From CAZZHG01 sp964653655 (GTDB lineage Bacteria > Bdellovibrionota > FAC87 > UBA2466): 64,000 nt of DNA. Positions within the stretch are counted from its first letter, which is position 1; each line of letters begins with the position of its first letter. Of this stretch, positions 31,089 to 40,299 are shown one piece after another. The position numbers and the translations under genes were made by a program. The stretch lies in contig CAZZHG010000007.1 of the NCBI GenBank assembly GCA_964653655.1, positions 15,760 to 79,759 of the forward strand, in the 5' to 3' direction. Below the pieces are notes generated by a model. The model was not told the origin of the DNA, did not search any database, and worked only from the letters and a program-made list of their open reading frames with translations.

Positions 31089-32444
31089 ATGCGAATGAAC
31101 GCGCTCATAGGTCTCTCGGCCATGGCCCTGCTGTTAACGGCGGCGGCCCCCGTCCGTTCGCAATCGCGCGGGGTCTTTTCCCTGGGAAATGCCAGCTGGG
31201 CGGCGTGGCTCGGACAAGCCCTCCTGGGCGGAGTTCAGGCACAGCCCGCCAAGAAAACGGAAGCCGCGAAACCGGCCGCGAAGGCGAAACCGACTCCAAC
31301 ACCGGCCCCGGCAAAGCCACCCGCGGCCGCTCCGGCCGCGGCCACGGACACGCCGGCGAAGCGCAAAGTAATTTTGCTTTGTTACACGACCGACTGGGTG
31401 ATGAAAGAACGCTGCAAGAATTACCGCGCGATGCTGAATTCGAAGGGCTGCACCGGCGTGGAGTTCGTGGAGGACGTACCCGAAAACGCGAGCGAAGAGG
31501 ATCTGGCGAAATTCCTCGCGGACAAGAAGCTTCCGAAGGACACGATCACGCTCGTCTCCGGCCATGCCGCCGGAATCGAGCAGAAGGTCGGCAAGTTCAA
31601 CGCGCAAGGCAGGAGATGGGTCGAGCCGGTCGAAGATTGGTGGGCTCGTCTCGAAACGGGTAAAGATCACTCCCTCGCCCTGCCCGGAAACGTGTCGGTG
31701 CCGACTAGCAAGATCAAAGGACTTCTCGAAAAGAATTTTCCCGGAGCCCCTCAGTGGTACGCCACCTGCGGCGCGGGCGGCGTCTGCGCGACGGGCGGTT
31801 GCACCGGTGGCAGCTGTCAGGCGACGGAAGTCACCATCATGTCGAAGAAGTCGGGCTGGCTCGATCCGCCGACTCAACAGATTGTCTCGCTACTCTGCAG
31901 TCCCGAGCTCCGCAAGAAAGTCGACGGAAACAGCGACGGAACCATCGACAAGAAAGAGCTTGAAACGATGTTCCGCTGCGATGCCAAGCGGTTCCCGGCC
32001 ACTTACACCCAGAGTGTCGGCCCCGACGAGGATTTCCTGGACGGACTCGATCCCAAGCTATCGAAAGAAGTTCGCCAGCAAAAAATAGCCGACCACATGG
32101 CCGTGCCGGACGAAAGGGCCGTACTGAACGCGGTCAATTACCTGGGCCAGCACCTCGTCTATTCTCCAGAGGATTTGGTGGACGCCTTCGACAAGAGGCG
32201 GGTTGCGATCCTACAAAAGTCTTACCGAAAGCTGCTCACGGACAAAGGGGCTTACGATCCGAAAACCAAGTCTCTCGACTTGAAGAAGTTCCGGGCCATT
32301 TTGAAAGTGGACATCGAAAAGGTCGGTTACGGGAATCACCGAGTGAATGTTTCCCTTCCGGAAGATCTGGCGCCGACCTGCTACTTCGGAGGTTTGGACA
32401 GCTACTTCCCCGACGTGGATGTCTTCTCCCTGCCCACTCACTAA
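31089..32444 (+). CDS. Exported EF-hand protein with possible Cys-His hydrolase core
   Basis: The 451-aa protein has a signal peptide (MRMNALIGLSAMALLLTAAAPVRS) and an Ala/Pro/Lys linker (about 52-92). A globular region follows and then a canonical calcium-binding EF-hand loop (DGNSDGTIDKKE, about 278-289). The globular part has a hydrophobic strand ending in His (TITLVSGHAAG) and another ending in Ala-Thr-Cys (QWYATCGAGG), the pattern of clan CD (caspase-like) peptidases. A Cys-rich turn (GGVCATGGCTGGSC) comes next. The caspase-like reading is tentative. It ends overlapping the convergent mannosyltransferase gene by three bases. Confidence 0.6.
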   Translation: MRMNALIGLSAMALLLTAAAPVRSQSRGVFSLGNASWAAWLGQALLGGVQAQPAKKTEAAKPAAKAKPTPTPAPAKPPAAAPAAATDTPAKRKVILLCYTTDWVMKERCKNYRAMLNSKGCTGVEFVEDVPENASEEDLAKFLADKKLPKDTITLVSGHAAGIEQKVGKFNAQGRRWVEPVEDWWARLETGKDHSLALPGNVSVPTSKIKGLLEKNFPGAPQWYATCGAGGVCATGGCTGGSCQATEVTIMSKKSGWLDPPTQQIVSLLCSPELRKKVDGNSDGTIDKKELETMFRCDAKRFPATYTQSVGPDEDFLDGLDPKLSKEVRQQKIADHMAVPDERAVLNAVNYLGQHLVYSPEDLVDAFDKRRVAILQKSYRKLLTDKGAYDPKTKSLDLKKFRAILKVDIEKVGYGNHRVNVSLPEDLAPTCYFGGLDSYFPDVDVFSLPTH

Positions 32445-33895
32445 CGGATGCCGGCAAGAAGACTCGTCAGGGCCTGATTCCATTCCGGGATGATTTTCCA
32501 GCCGAAAGTCGCGGGAGCGACGGCGAGAAATCCGGCGAGCAGCAATCCCACCACTACATAGAACGATTTTTTCTGCCGGCGAAGCCGGGAGGAGGGAATC
32601 CATCCCGCGCCGTCGAGCCAAAGCACGACGTACATCGTCGCAAACACGAGCGGCGTGAGATAATGGTAGAGGAAGAGAACCCGCGGCACGAAGATGAGCG
32701 GAAGATAAGATAGAACGAATCCCCACAGCGGAATCCACTGCAAGGCCCGCGAACGGCTGTCGCCCGCAACGATCTTCAGACTGGTAATCCGTCCGAGCAG
32801 GGCGGCCCCGAGCGTGAAGAGCATCAGAAGACTCGTCCCCCACCACAGCGCCGGATTTCCCCAGAGAAAGATGCCGCGATCCCCTTCGGCCCAGTAGTAG
32901 ATGGGCTTTCTATCCATCGGCCACTCCCACCAACGGCTCTGCGCGGGATGAGTCTGCGCGAGAGTGTAATTCTTCTCGAACATGAGGCTTTGGTAGGCGG
33001 TCACGTTTTGCCAGGCGGAGTCCGTCGGCTTGAAGAACTTGTCGGCGGAGCCGGGCTTGGTCAGCACCGCGAAGTGCAGGAAGAATCCCGCATAGAAAAC
33101 CGCGATCGCGGGGGTGAGCACGATGGCGAGGCCCCGCGCGCCGAACCGGAAAGTATCCCAGCCCCGCCGCGAGAAAAACGGATGGAACAAGACTACCGCC
33201 ATCAAAACGCCCATGGCGGCTCCGGTCACTTTAGTGCCGGCGGCCATCCCCAATAGAATTCCCGACGAGGAAAGCCAGATCCAGCGCCGCCGGGTGCTTC
33301 GCTTCAAGGCGTGAAGAAAGAGCGCCAGCGCCGACAGAGAGAAGGCGATCAGCATCGAATCGAGCGCGACCATGCGCGATTGGGTCGTCAGTGCATTATC
33401 GAGCCCGAGAGCGAGCCCGACCAGAAACGAGGCAGGCCTCGAGGCGCCGAGCTGGCGCATCACGAACCATGCAAGCAGCGGAATCAAAGCTCCCATCAAA
33501 GCGGGAAACCAGCGAAGCGACCACGGGGAAACTTTTCCGTAGGGTTGCCCGATCCGCTCGAACGTGAGCCCTCCGTCATAGCCGGCCACTTTCGCGGCGG
33601 CCGCGAGCAGCAACTTGCCGTGAGGCGGATGAGCGTCGAAGAAGCGTTCCTGCGTGCAGCAGTAGGCGGTGGCGAATTTTCCAAAATGCACTTCGTCGAA
33701 GACGACGGACCGAGGATGGTCGAGCCAGGCGAAGTGCAGAGCGAAACTGAGAACGGCGATGAAGGCGGGCGGAAGCCACTTGCGTTCCACCGACGGTCCC
33801 TTCGCGGGGGCCGGGCGTTTCTTCTGAACGACGCGATCCGCTCCTTCGTCGAAGGCACGTAGTCTCTTTAGGCTGCCGTTTCGCTTGATAGGCAT
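32441..33895 (-). CDS. Protein O-mannosyltransferase (PMT, GT39)
   Basis: This 484-aa membrane protein has about ten or eleven helices and the PMT signature: the acidic pair in VVFDEVHFGKFATAY (about 64-78), FFDAHPPHGKLL (about 85-96), and the later GWDTFRFG and LYHYLTPL segments. PMTs transfer mannose from a polyprenyl-phosphate donor to Ser/Thr of exported proteins during secretion. The many Ser/Thr/Pro-rich exported proteins here are plausible acceptors. It lies 54 bases downstream of the lipase-like gene and may be co-transcribed with it. No polyprenyl-phosphomannose synthase is in view. Confidence 0.88.
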   Translation of the reverse strand: MPIKRNGSLKRLRAFDEGADRVVQKKRPAPAKGPSVERKWLPPAFIAVLSFALHFAWLDHPRSVVFDEVHFGKFATAYCCTQERFFDAHPPHGKLLLAAAAKVAGYDGGLTFERIGQPYGKVSPWSLRWFPALMGALIPLLAWFVMRQLGASRPASFLVGLALGLDNALTTQSRMVALDSMLIAFSLSALALFLHALKRSTRRRWIWLSSSGILLGMAAGTKVTGAAMGVLMAVVLFHPFFSRRGWDTFRFGARGLAIVLTPAIAVFYAGFFLHFAVLTKPGSADKFFKPTDSAWQNVTAYQSLMFEKNYTLAQTHPAQSRWWEWPMDRKPIYYWAEGDRGIFLWGNPALWWGTSLLMLFTLGAALLGRITSLKIVAGDSRSRALQWIPLWGFVLSYLPLIFVPRVLFLYHYLTPLVFATMYVVLWLDGAGWIPSSRLRRQKKSFYVVVGLLLAGFLAVAPATFGWKIIPEWNQALTSLLAGIR

Positions 33896-33949
33896 AAAAA
33901 AGGCACACTTGGCCCTACGGCCTCTTATCGGATGCTTTGCGGCAAAAGT

Positions 33950-36900
33950 TTATTTCTCGTCGAGCAGAGGCTGCAGCATGGAGCGGAGTACCAAGAGCTT
34001 GTCGCGATCCAAATCCGTTCCTCGCTCGATGGCCATTTCGATCGCTTTCTCGAGTACCGCGCGTTTCTCCGGCGCCGTTCTCTTGTGCTGAAACTGGATG
34101 AGCCATCCGGGGAGAATCCGGATTCTCGGAGTGAGGATATTGGCGGTTTTGTAGAGCGGCGTCCCTCCCCCAGTGTCGGAATCGATTCCGCGGCTTGCGA
34201 CCGCGCCCTCCAGGACGTTCTGCATGACGTGTGCGTCGACAAGCCCCCAGTAACCGCCCGTATCCGGAAGCTGAACGGTCGTGCCGGTAGGTTTGCCGAG
34301 AAGGGAAACCAGATCGTAGTGATTGCGGTAATGGTGAGTCGCCTGTTCCATTTTCCAGCCCATCCTCTGAGCCAGCTCGGGATCTTCCTTCTCGATCACG
34401 TGTTTCACGCCGAAGGCGTTGAACGTATTGAGCTCGAGCCGCCTCCAGACCCGGTCGGGATGATTCTTCTGAGTTCCCGTTCCGCCGTCGAAGAACATGT
34501 GAGGGGCTTCCCGTTCCATGCGGCGGAGCTCCTTCGCGACATCCCACGCGAGATACTGGGCCATGCCTCCTCCGAGACTGTGCCCCGTAATGACCACGCG
34601 CCGGCCGCTCATCATATCGTCGACAACCCGGTGCACGAGGTTACGGTACATCTCGCTGTCCCGTTTGATCGCGCCGAGGCCGAAGTTCGTAAGCCAGTCG
34701 AGGGGATTTCTGGTGCCGGCGATGGAAACCACGCTCGGGGCGTCCGGGCGATCGCGCATCGAAGGACGGTAGTAGGCCCATTTCAATCCGTGGTGGAAAT
34801 CGTCGGCGCCGAAAGCTTCGAGAGTCAGGTTCGACGGGGATTGCTCCACGAAGCTGTCTAGAGACTCGAGCAGGCGCTTCGCCCCGTCCTCGACCCTCGC
34901 TTCGCCTCTTAGATTGTACGGAACCTCGGAAAGAATGACCCCGAGATCGGGGATCCGATAAACGTGCTCCGCCGCGAGGGCGGAAGTAATTTTCGTGTCG
35001 AGCGGACGCTCTTTTCCGCCGACCATGGCGACGGATCCATTCACCTCGTGAACGCGTTGGGTGCTGCGGGGGAGAAACTGTTCCGGATTCTTGCCGCCGG
35101 GACCGAAAGGTTCGTACTTCATCGCGTGCTCGAGACGGAGACGGGACTCCAGCAAGCATTCCTTCACGAACGGATCTTTCTCGGTGGCGAGGTAACGATT
35201 CACCTCCGCGAGCAGACCAGGGACCCCTTCTTCGTAGCCCTTGGACCGGTGGAAACCGGCGTCGGAGATGAGCGAGCGCACACCCTGAGCGGCGTTACGC
35301 CGGACGAGCGCTACGTCCCGCAGATCCCCTCCCAGAGGAGAGAAGAACCGCATCATGAGCTTCGCGTTCTCGACGGTAACCGGGTAATTACCCCGCATGA
35401 AAACGAGCGAGGCATCCGGAAAGCGTTCCGCCATCTTCGCGGCGACCGCAAGCGGTAGATTGCGAAATTCCTCGAGCTGATGACGGTACTCACGGCCGTA
35501 GCGGATCACTTCCGGCGGATCGTTGGCGTTCACCCAGCCCCATCTCGTGTCGAGAAGCCGAGGCAACGCATTCGAGGAAATGGTGTCCGTCATCCAGGCG
35601 AAATGGGAAACCACATCCGGATGATCTTCGTAATTAAAGGGCGGCCCGTCGATGAGCCCCTGCCCGTGGAGACGCTGATACAACTGACGGGCCCGGGATT
35701 GCTCCTCCCAGGCGCCCGTCCTCATCGCATTGTTGAGCGAAGTGACCTCGGTGGAGGAAAGTTTGGAGGAGCTGGCTTCGATCCGGTCCAGGAAAGCGGT
35801 GGTCGCGGTTCCCGCGGGCTTTTCGAACATTTCCGGATAGGCCTGGCGAAGGCGCATCCCCTCCGGGGTGCTTTCGTGGGTGAGATTGTCTCCCTCCCAA
35901 CGGTAGAAAAGTTTCTGAAAGAGAATCGCGGTCCGGGCCGGTGATTTCGACGGTGGCGCGTTCGGATCCTCCTCGAGAGCCTTCTCGGCGAGATTGAATC
36001 CGTGATAGGGAAGCGAATCGTAAATCCGGTGATCTAATTCCTGTCCCGACGTGCCCCGCTCCGGAGGCCTCGTCCCCGCGGCGACAGGTCCGGTCTTGCG
36101 TTCCGGATCCATTTTCGCACGCGACAGCAGGTGCTGCTGAAGCAGTTCCGGGGTGAGCGCGGAACTTTGGCCTTCTCCGCTCGCCCCGCTGAAGATTTCG
36201 ATTTCGCGAAGCGTGCGCTCGGCCAGAATGGCGACGACCGGATCCGAATCCTTCAGGGCGGCGCGCAGGAAAGGCACGACCTCGGCAAGTTCCGCCTCAC
36301 CGACCGGGCTCGAGTCACGAGGAGCCCGATAGGCGAGGTACACCGCCTCCTGAGCCGTTTTCAATGCCCGGCGCACTTTCCGATCCCTTTCCGCGCCCGG
36401 AGCTTCCCCCGCCGCTCGCGCCGCCTCTCTGAATTGATCCCGTCTGCCGTGGATCCCTTGCGCCAGTTTCAAAGCCACCAACATTTCCACTTCCTGGGTG
36501 CGCAGACCAAAGGCGCCCTTCTCGTGAAAACGCCATTCGAGCCGCTGAAGCTCTTCGGCGAAGCGGCTCTGCCAATTGCGCTCGGCTTTCGGAAAGGCGG
36601 TCTCCTGCTCGCGCACCCAACGATGAAAATCAGCTATGCGGTGCGGACTGATGGGAGAGTCTTCGCGCGCGAGCGCGGCGAGCACATCGGGCGGCAACTC
36701 GCGGATTTCCGGAAACGTCCGCGCGAGTGTTTCAATCACGTCCTTTGGTTTCACTACCGGGTGCGGAACGCGGGAAAACTTCGTCCACTGCGTTAGGAAC
36801 GTGAAAAACTTTTGAAGGGGGTTGGTGACGACACCGACGGAAGCCGCGACGAACCGCTTCGCGCCGGAGAGGATGCCGTAGGATTGATTGCAATCGAGAG

Positions 36901-36988
36901 CGAACGCGGGCGACGCCGCGAGAACGCAAAGCATTCCCAGGAAAAAGATCCCGCGCCGAATTGGTTGAAGCTCCCCCCGCAAACCCAT
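33950..36988 (-). CDS. Large exported lipase class 3-like protein
   Basis: The 1012-aa protein has a signal peptide (about 1-30, FFLGMLCVLAASPAFA) and a helical N-terminal half of unknown type. Its C-terminal alpha/beta hydrolase of the lipase class 3 type carries the nucleophile elbow VITGHSLGGGMAQYL (Ser near 804), a candidate Asp in HYRNHYDLVSLLG and a candidate His in LVDAHVMQN. Class 3 lipases cleave acylglycerols or phospholipids. The unusually long N-terminal extension (about 700 residues) could mediate targeting or inhibition. It has its own sigma54-like promoter. Phospholipid attack on other cells is a possible role, not shown by sequence. Confidence 0.78.
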   Translation of the reverse strand: MGLRGELQPIRRGIFFLGMLCVLAASPAFALDCNQSYGILSGAKRFVAASVGVVTNPLQKFFTFLTQWTKFSRVPHPVVKPKDVIETLARTFPEIRELPPDVLAALAREDSPISPHRIADFHRWVREQETAFPKAERNWQSRFAEELQRLEWRFHEKGAFGLRTQEVEMLVALKLAQGIHGRRDQFREAARAAGEAPGAERDRKVRRALKTAQEAVYLAYRAPRDSSPVGEAELAEVVPFLRAALKDSDPVVAILAERTLREIEIFSGASGEGQSSALTPELLQQHLLSRAKMDPERKTGPVAAGTRPPERGTSGQELDHRIYDSLPYHGFNLAEKALEEDPNAPPSKSPARTAILFQKLFYRWEGDNLTHESTPEGMRLRQAYPEMFEKPAGTATTAFLDRIEASSSKLSSTEVTSLNNAMRTGAWEEQSRARQLYQRLHGQGLIDGPPFNYEDHPDVVSHFAWMTDTISSNALPRLLDTRWGWVNANDPPEVIRYGREYRHQLEEFRNLPLAVAAKMAERFPDASLVFMRGNYPVTVENAKLMMRFFSPLGGDLRDVALVRRNAAQGVRSLISDAGFHRSKGYEEGVPGLLAEVNRYLATEKDPFVKECLLESRLRLEHAMKYEPFGPGGKNPEQFLPRSTQRVHEVNGSVAMVGGKERPLDTKITSALAAEHVYRIPDLGVILSEVPYNLRGEARVEDGAKRLLESLDSFVEQSPSNLTLEAFGADDFHHGLKWAYYRPSMRDRPDAPSVVSIAGTRNPLDWLTNFGLGAIKRDSEMYRNLVHRVVDDMMSGRRVVITGHSLGGGMAQYLAWDVAKELRRMEREAPHMFFDGGTGTQKNHPDRVWRRLELNTFNAFGVKHVIEKEDPELAQRMGWKMEQATHHYRNHYDLVSLLGKPTGTTVQLPDTGGYWGLVDAHVMQNVLEGAVASRGIDSDTGGGTPLYKTANILTPRIRILPGWLIQFQHKRTAPEKRAVLEKAIEMAIERGTDLDRDKLLVLRSMLQPLLDEK

Positions 36989-37007
36989 GCCCCCCGCGCC
37001 CTAACTT

Positions 37008-37023
37008 TGCAAGCGCGGGACCA
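37008..37023 (-). promoter_or_regulatory. sigma54-type -24/-12 promoter
   Basis: On the minus strand TGGTCCCGCGCTTGCA has GG-N10-GC spacing and a perfect TTGCA -12; it differs from the element at 2944 at only three positions. It lies 19 bases before the lipase-like ATG. A palindrome GTATTT-C-AAATAC (37036-37048) sits just upstream. Confidence 0.6.
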
Positions 37024-37174
37024 TATTATTCATATGTATTTCAAATACTTATGCCGGATATCGAATGTGGGTATCGTCTATACCGTAGACAGGGAGACTA
37101 CTTGCCCAGGACTAGGCGCGGACTTACCGGGGGTTAGGCCGGTGGCGAGCTTCGAGACACCCAACCAAAACCCC

Positions 37175-38278
37175 TCAGAGGAGAGCCGTCAGCTTGAGCT
37201 TCGACCAGGAAGCTTCGAAACGCGCTCGCGGAACTCCGATGAGCGTGCGAAGCCGTCCCGATTCGAGCGAGCGGAAAATGCGGGCGGGCACCGTCCGGCG
37301 CAAAGCGGAGCCGCCGCCGGGGAAAGCCTCGAAGATTCCGGCGAGCGCTCTCGGGTAACCGACGGTTTCCGGAATTTTGTGCCAGCCGTCGACGAGGGCC
37401 TCGGTGACTTCACCGACCTCTTCCGGAGTGAGGCCTCGCGCGATGGCCATACCCCAATCGTCGAAGAAAGGGCCGATGGGAAGCAGCCACTCGCTACGGC
37501 GGCGAACCGAGCGGGGCTTTCGCAAAGCAAGGTGCCGGTGGTTTTCCGCCGCCATGTGCACGCGGTTCCACTCCCCCGCCCGCGCGGACACACCCGAGCG
37601 TTTGTAAAACTCCCTCAGCGGATCGGTATCGGGAAGTTCCCAAAGATCGATCACCCGATCCAGGTCGCCCAGGTTGTGAGCGATGATGGTGGAAGTTTCA
37701 AGCAGCCGTCGCTTGTCGCCGTTCTCTTCGAACTGAAGAAATATCCTCTCCTCCCGTTCCACTTCGGAGCGAATGGCGGCAAGGATCCTCTCCGCAATGC
37801 CGGGCGAGCGCTTTCTCAATGCCCCGTACGCCGCCGCCGCCGTGCTGTACCACTCGCCCAGCAGCCCCGACAGCGCCGGGCCGCCCTGATCGTGGCGCAC
37901 CTGCCGGGTGCTGAGCCCCCGCGCGCTCCAGGTAAAGCTTTCCTCGACCACATAGGCCATTGCCTCTAGCGTCTCGGTGGGCAGGGTGCCGTCCCAAAGT
38001 TTCGAACGGATCGCGATGTCGACATCCGTCGGAACGAACGAAGCCACGGTCGCGTGGTGAGCGGACAAGCAAAAGCGGAAGTAGTCCGCGTGCCCCTCGA
38101 TGGGACGCTCCCCGCGTTTCAGCGCACGCAGTAGGGTCACGTGAGGCTGGCGGGAGACTTCTCCGAACTCGTCGTCAAAAATAAAGGGGGCCGTGTTCTC
38201 GACTTGGGAAAGAAGAAGCAGTGGCGCGATTCCCCGCCGAACCGTCGCCGGTGGCGCCTGCAGGGAAAGCTCGATCAT
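37175..38278 (-). CDS. Unknown cytoplasmic protein (367 aa)
   Basis: No signal peptide or membrane segment is visible. The protein is rich in Arg, Glu and Leu and mostly helical, with RSEVEREERIFLQFEENGDKR as a likely long helix and two tryptophan-containing patches. I recognise no catalytic motif. Its ATG overlaps the stop of the outer-membrane barrel gene by one base (TGATG), so the two are co-translated. It might act in biogenesis or regulation of that barrel, but this rests only on linkage. Confidence 0.65.
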   Translation of the reverse strand: MIELSLQAPPATVRRGIAPLLLLSQVENTAPFIFDDEFGEVSRQPHVTLLRALKRGERPIEGHADYFRFCLSAHHATVASFVPTDVDIAIRSKLWDGTLPTETLEAMAYVVEESFTWSARGLSTRQVRHDQGGPALSGLLGEWYSTAAAAYGALRKRSPGIAERILAAIRSEVEREERIFLQFEENGDKRRLLETSTIIAHNLGDLDRVIDLWELPDTDPLREFYKRSGVSARAGEWNRVHMAAENHRHLALRKPRSVRRRSEWLLPIGPFFDDWGMAIARGLTPEEVGEVTEALVDGWHKIPETVGYPRALAGIFEAFPGGGSALRRTVPARIFRSLESGRLRTLIGVPRARFEASWSKLKLTALL

Positions 38279-38928
38279 CAGAATTCCGCCCGGAATCCGG
38301 CCCGGAAACCGGAATAGGAGAGATCGCTCGTGGCGCCCGCCGGAGAGGAGAACTTGATGTACTCGCCGTAAAGAAACAGATTATTGATGCCTTGATCCTT
38401 GTCGAGGTTGAACGCCGAGTGAGGTTCGAGCCAGTCGAGCAGCACTTCCCCGCCGAAAGCCACTTGCGTTCCCCGCTGGCTGGGCTGGGTCGGCCGCGTC
38501 TCCACTCCTCCGACCGTCGTAATTTCTCTCGGCAGCACGATGGCAAAGGCGAATCGCCCGTAAGGAACCACGTATTGGTTCGGGAGAAAATCCGCGCGGT
38601 AGCTGAGCCCCAGCTCGACGACATTGGCGGAGATCTTCGAAATGTCTCCCGTCGAATAGGTGACCGTGCGGGCGAAAATGTATTCGTAACCGACTCCGAC
38701 CCCTAGCTTGCCGAACCGGGTGATCGGAATCCACTCGAAGTAGAAGCCGGCGGCGCTTTGGTTCAAGGACGCATCGAGGCCGGTACCCGGATCGAGGAAA
38801 AACGCGTTGTACTTGATAGGCGCGTAATAGAGGTCGAGACCGAAGCGAAGCGGCGAGGAGTAATCCTCGACGTCAGCGGCGGCGAGCCGGCTGAATAAGA
38901 CGACAAAAAGAATGAAGAGGCGGCGCAC
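38278..38928 (-). CDS. Outer-membrane beta-barrel protein
   Basis: The 216-aa protein has a signal peptide (VRRLFILFVVLFSRLAAA). Alternating amphipathic strands follow, with aromatic girdles (SAAGFYFEWIPI, GVGVGYEYIF, NNLFLYGEYIKF), and a C-terminal Phe (GFRAGFRAEF) that fits the BAM recognition signal. The size suggests an eight- to ten-stranded barrel. It starts at a GTG only six bases downstream of an extended -10, so the message should be leaderless. The function of the barrel (pore, enzyme or adhesin) cannot be read. Confidence 0.75.
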   Translation of the reverse strand: MRRLFILFVVLFSRLAAADVEDYSSPLRFGLDLYYAPIKYNAFFLDPGTGLDASLNQSAAGFYFEWIPITRFGKLGVGVGYEYIFARTVTYSTGDISKISANVVELGLSYRADFLPNQYVVPYGRFAFAIVLPREITTVGGVETRPTQPSQRGTQVAFGGEVLLDWLEPHSAFNLDKDQGINNLFLYGEYIKFSSPAGATSDLSYSGFRAGFRAEF

Positions 38929-38934
38929 GGGGGT

Positions 38935-38943
38935 AGTTTAGCA
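38935..38943 (-). promoter_or_regulatory. Extended -10 promoter, leaderless start
   Basis: On the minus strand TGCTAAACT fits TGn plus a -10 hexamer with one or two mismatches. The hexamer ends six bases before the GTG of the outer-membrane barrel gene, which lacks a ribosome site. Confidence 0.5.
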
Positions 38944-38985
38944 CAGGTGCCTTCGGTGGTACGATGGGCCAAGAGGACTGCTTCC

Positions 38986-40299
38986 ATGGCCTTTCTCCCT
39001 CGCCTCGACATGGCCCTTTCCCTGGGCTTTCACATCATCTTCGCCTCCATCGGCATGACGATGCCGCTGCTCATGGTGCTCGCCGAGCACCGCTGGCGCC
39101 GGACCGGGGACCCCGAGGCGTTGCGCCTCTCCAAAGCTTGGGCGAAGGGAACCGCCGTTCTGTTTGCCGTCGGTGCGGTTTCCGGAACGGTGCTCGCGTT
39201 CGAGCTCGGCCTTCTCTTTCCGAAGTTCATGGAGCGGGCCGGGCCCGTCATCGGGTTGCCCTTCGCTCTCGAAGGGGTAGCGTTTTTCACGGAAGCGGTG
39301 TTTCTCGGCCTCTACCTTTACGGCTGGGAGCGACTGAAACCGGCGGCCCACCTCGCCGCCGGATGGATGGTGGTGCTAAGCGGCTTCGCGTCGGCCGCCT
39401 TCGTCACCCTCGCCAATGCCTGGATGCAGACTCCCGTCGGATTCAAGCTTTTGAACGGAGAGTTCACGGAAATCGATCCCATCGCCGCCTTGCTCTCTCC
39501 CTCCGCCGGCCACGAGGTGCCCCACGGAGTTCTGGCTTCCTATGCCGCCGTCGCCACCGCGGTCGCGGCCCTTCACGCCTGGCGTCTTCTGAAACACCCG
39601 GGCTCGAAATTCGATCGGCTGGCGCTCCGGCTTGCCGTGATGGTCGCCCTGCCCGCCAACCTCCTCCAGCCGCTGCTCGGCCACCGCTCGGGCATGGAGA
39701 TCGCGCGTCTCCAGCCCATCAAGCTCGCGGCGCTGGAAGGCCATTTCGAAAGCCAAACCGGCGCGCCGATGCTTCTGGGCGGCTGGCCCGACTATGCCGC
39801 CGAAGAAACCCGCTGGGCGATCCCGATTCCGTACGCTCTTTCCTGGCTCGCCACGGGAAAAGCGGACGGATTCGTCGCTGGGCTCAAAGGTTTCGATCGG
39901 GATCTGTGGCCTCCCCGGCTCGCGCGCTTCGCCTTTCAGACGATGATTCTCTTCGGGACGCTGCTCGCCTTCGGGTACACCTGGGTGCTTCTCTCGTGGG
40001 TTCGATCGAGATCCTTCGAGCCCTCGAAGCGCCTTCTCCGGGCGCTCGTCTGGCTCGGGCCTTGCGGAATCATCGCCCTCGAGACGGGTTGGATAGCCGC
40101 CGAAGTGGGCCGGCAGCCGTGGATTATCTATAATGTGATGCGGACTTCGGAGGCGGTCTCCGATCGCCCGGCGCTGCTGTTCTCCCTGCTTCTTTTCGTC
40201 GGCCTGTATCTCGGCCTCGGTCTTGTCGTCGGTAAAATAATCCTTCACTACGTCAAGACCGGTCCGTCCATAGCGGAGGCCTCCGATGGAACTTACTGA
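38986..40299 (+). CDS. cydA: Cytochrome bd-type quinol oxidase subunit I
   Basis: The 437-aa subunit has about nine membrane helices and typical CydA text: LDMALSLGFHIIFASIGMTMPLLM with the N-terminal haem-ligand His, LEGVAFFTEAVFLGLYLYGW, GFASAAFVTLANAWMQTPVGF and GWIAAEVGRQPWIIYNVMRT. The quinol-binding loop is short, as in cyanide-insensitive-type (CIO) oxidases rather than long-Q-loop E. coli CydA. It reduces O2 to water with quinol. The ATG at 38986 follows AAGAGGA; it overlaps cydB by 14 bases. Confidence 0.95.
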   Translation: MAFLPRLDMALSLGFHIIFASIGMTMPLLMVLAEHRWRRTGDPEALRLSKAWAKGTAVLFAVGAVSGTVLAFELGLLFPKFMERAGPVIGLPFALEGVAFFTEAVFLGLYLYGWERLKPAAHLAAGWMVVLSGFASAAFVTLANAWMQTPVGFKLLNGEFTEIDPIAALLSPSAGHEVPHGVLASYAAVATAVAALHAWRLLKHPGSKFDRLALRLAVMVALPANLLQPLLGHRSGMEIARLQPIKLAALEGHFESQTGAPMLLGGWPDYAAEETRWAIPIPYALSWLATGKADGFVAGLKGFDRDLWPPRLARFAFQTMILFGTLLAFGYTWVLLSWVRSRSFEPSKRLLRALVWLGPCGIIALETGWIAAEVGRQPWIIYNVMRTSEAVSDRPALLFSLLLFVGLYLGLGLVVGKIILHYVKTGPSIAEASDGTY

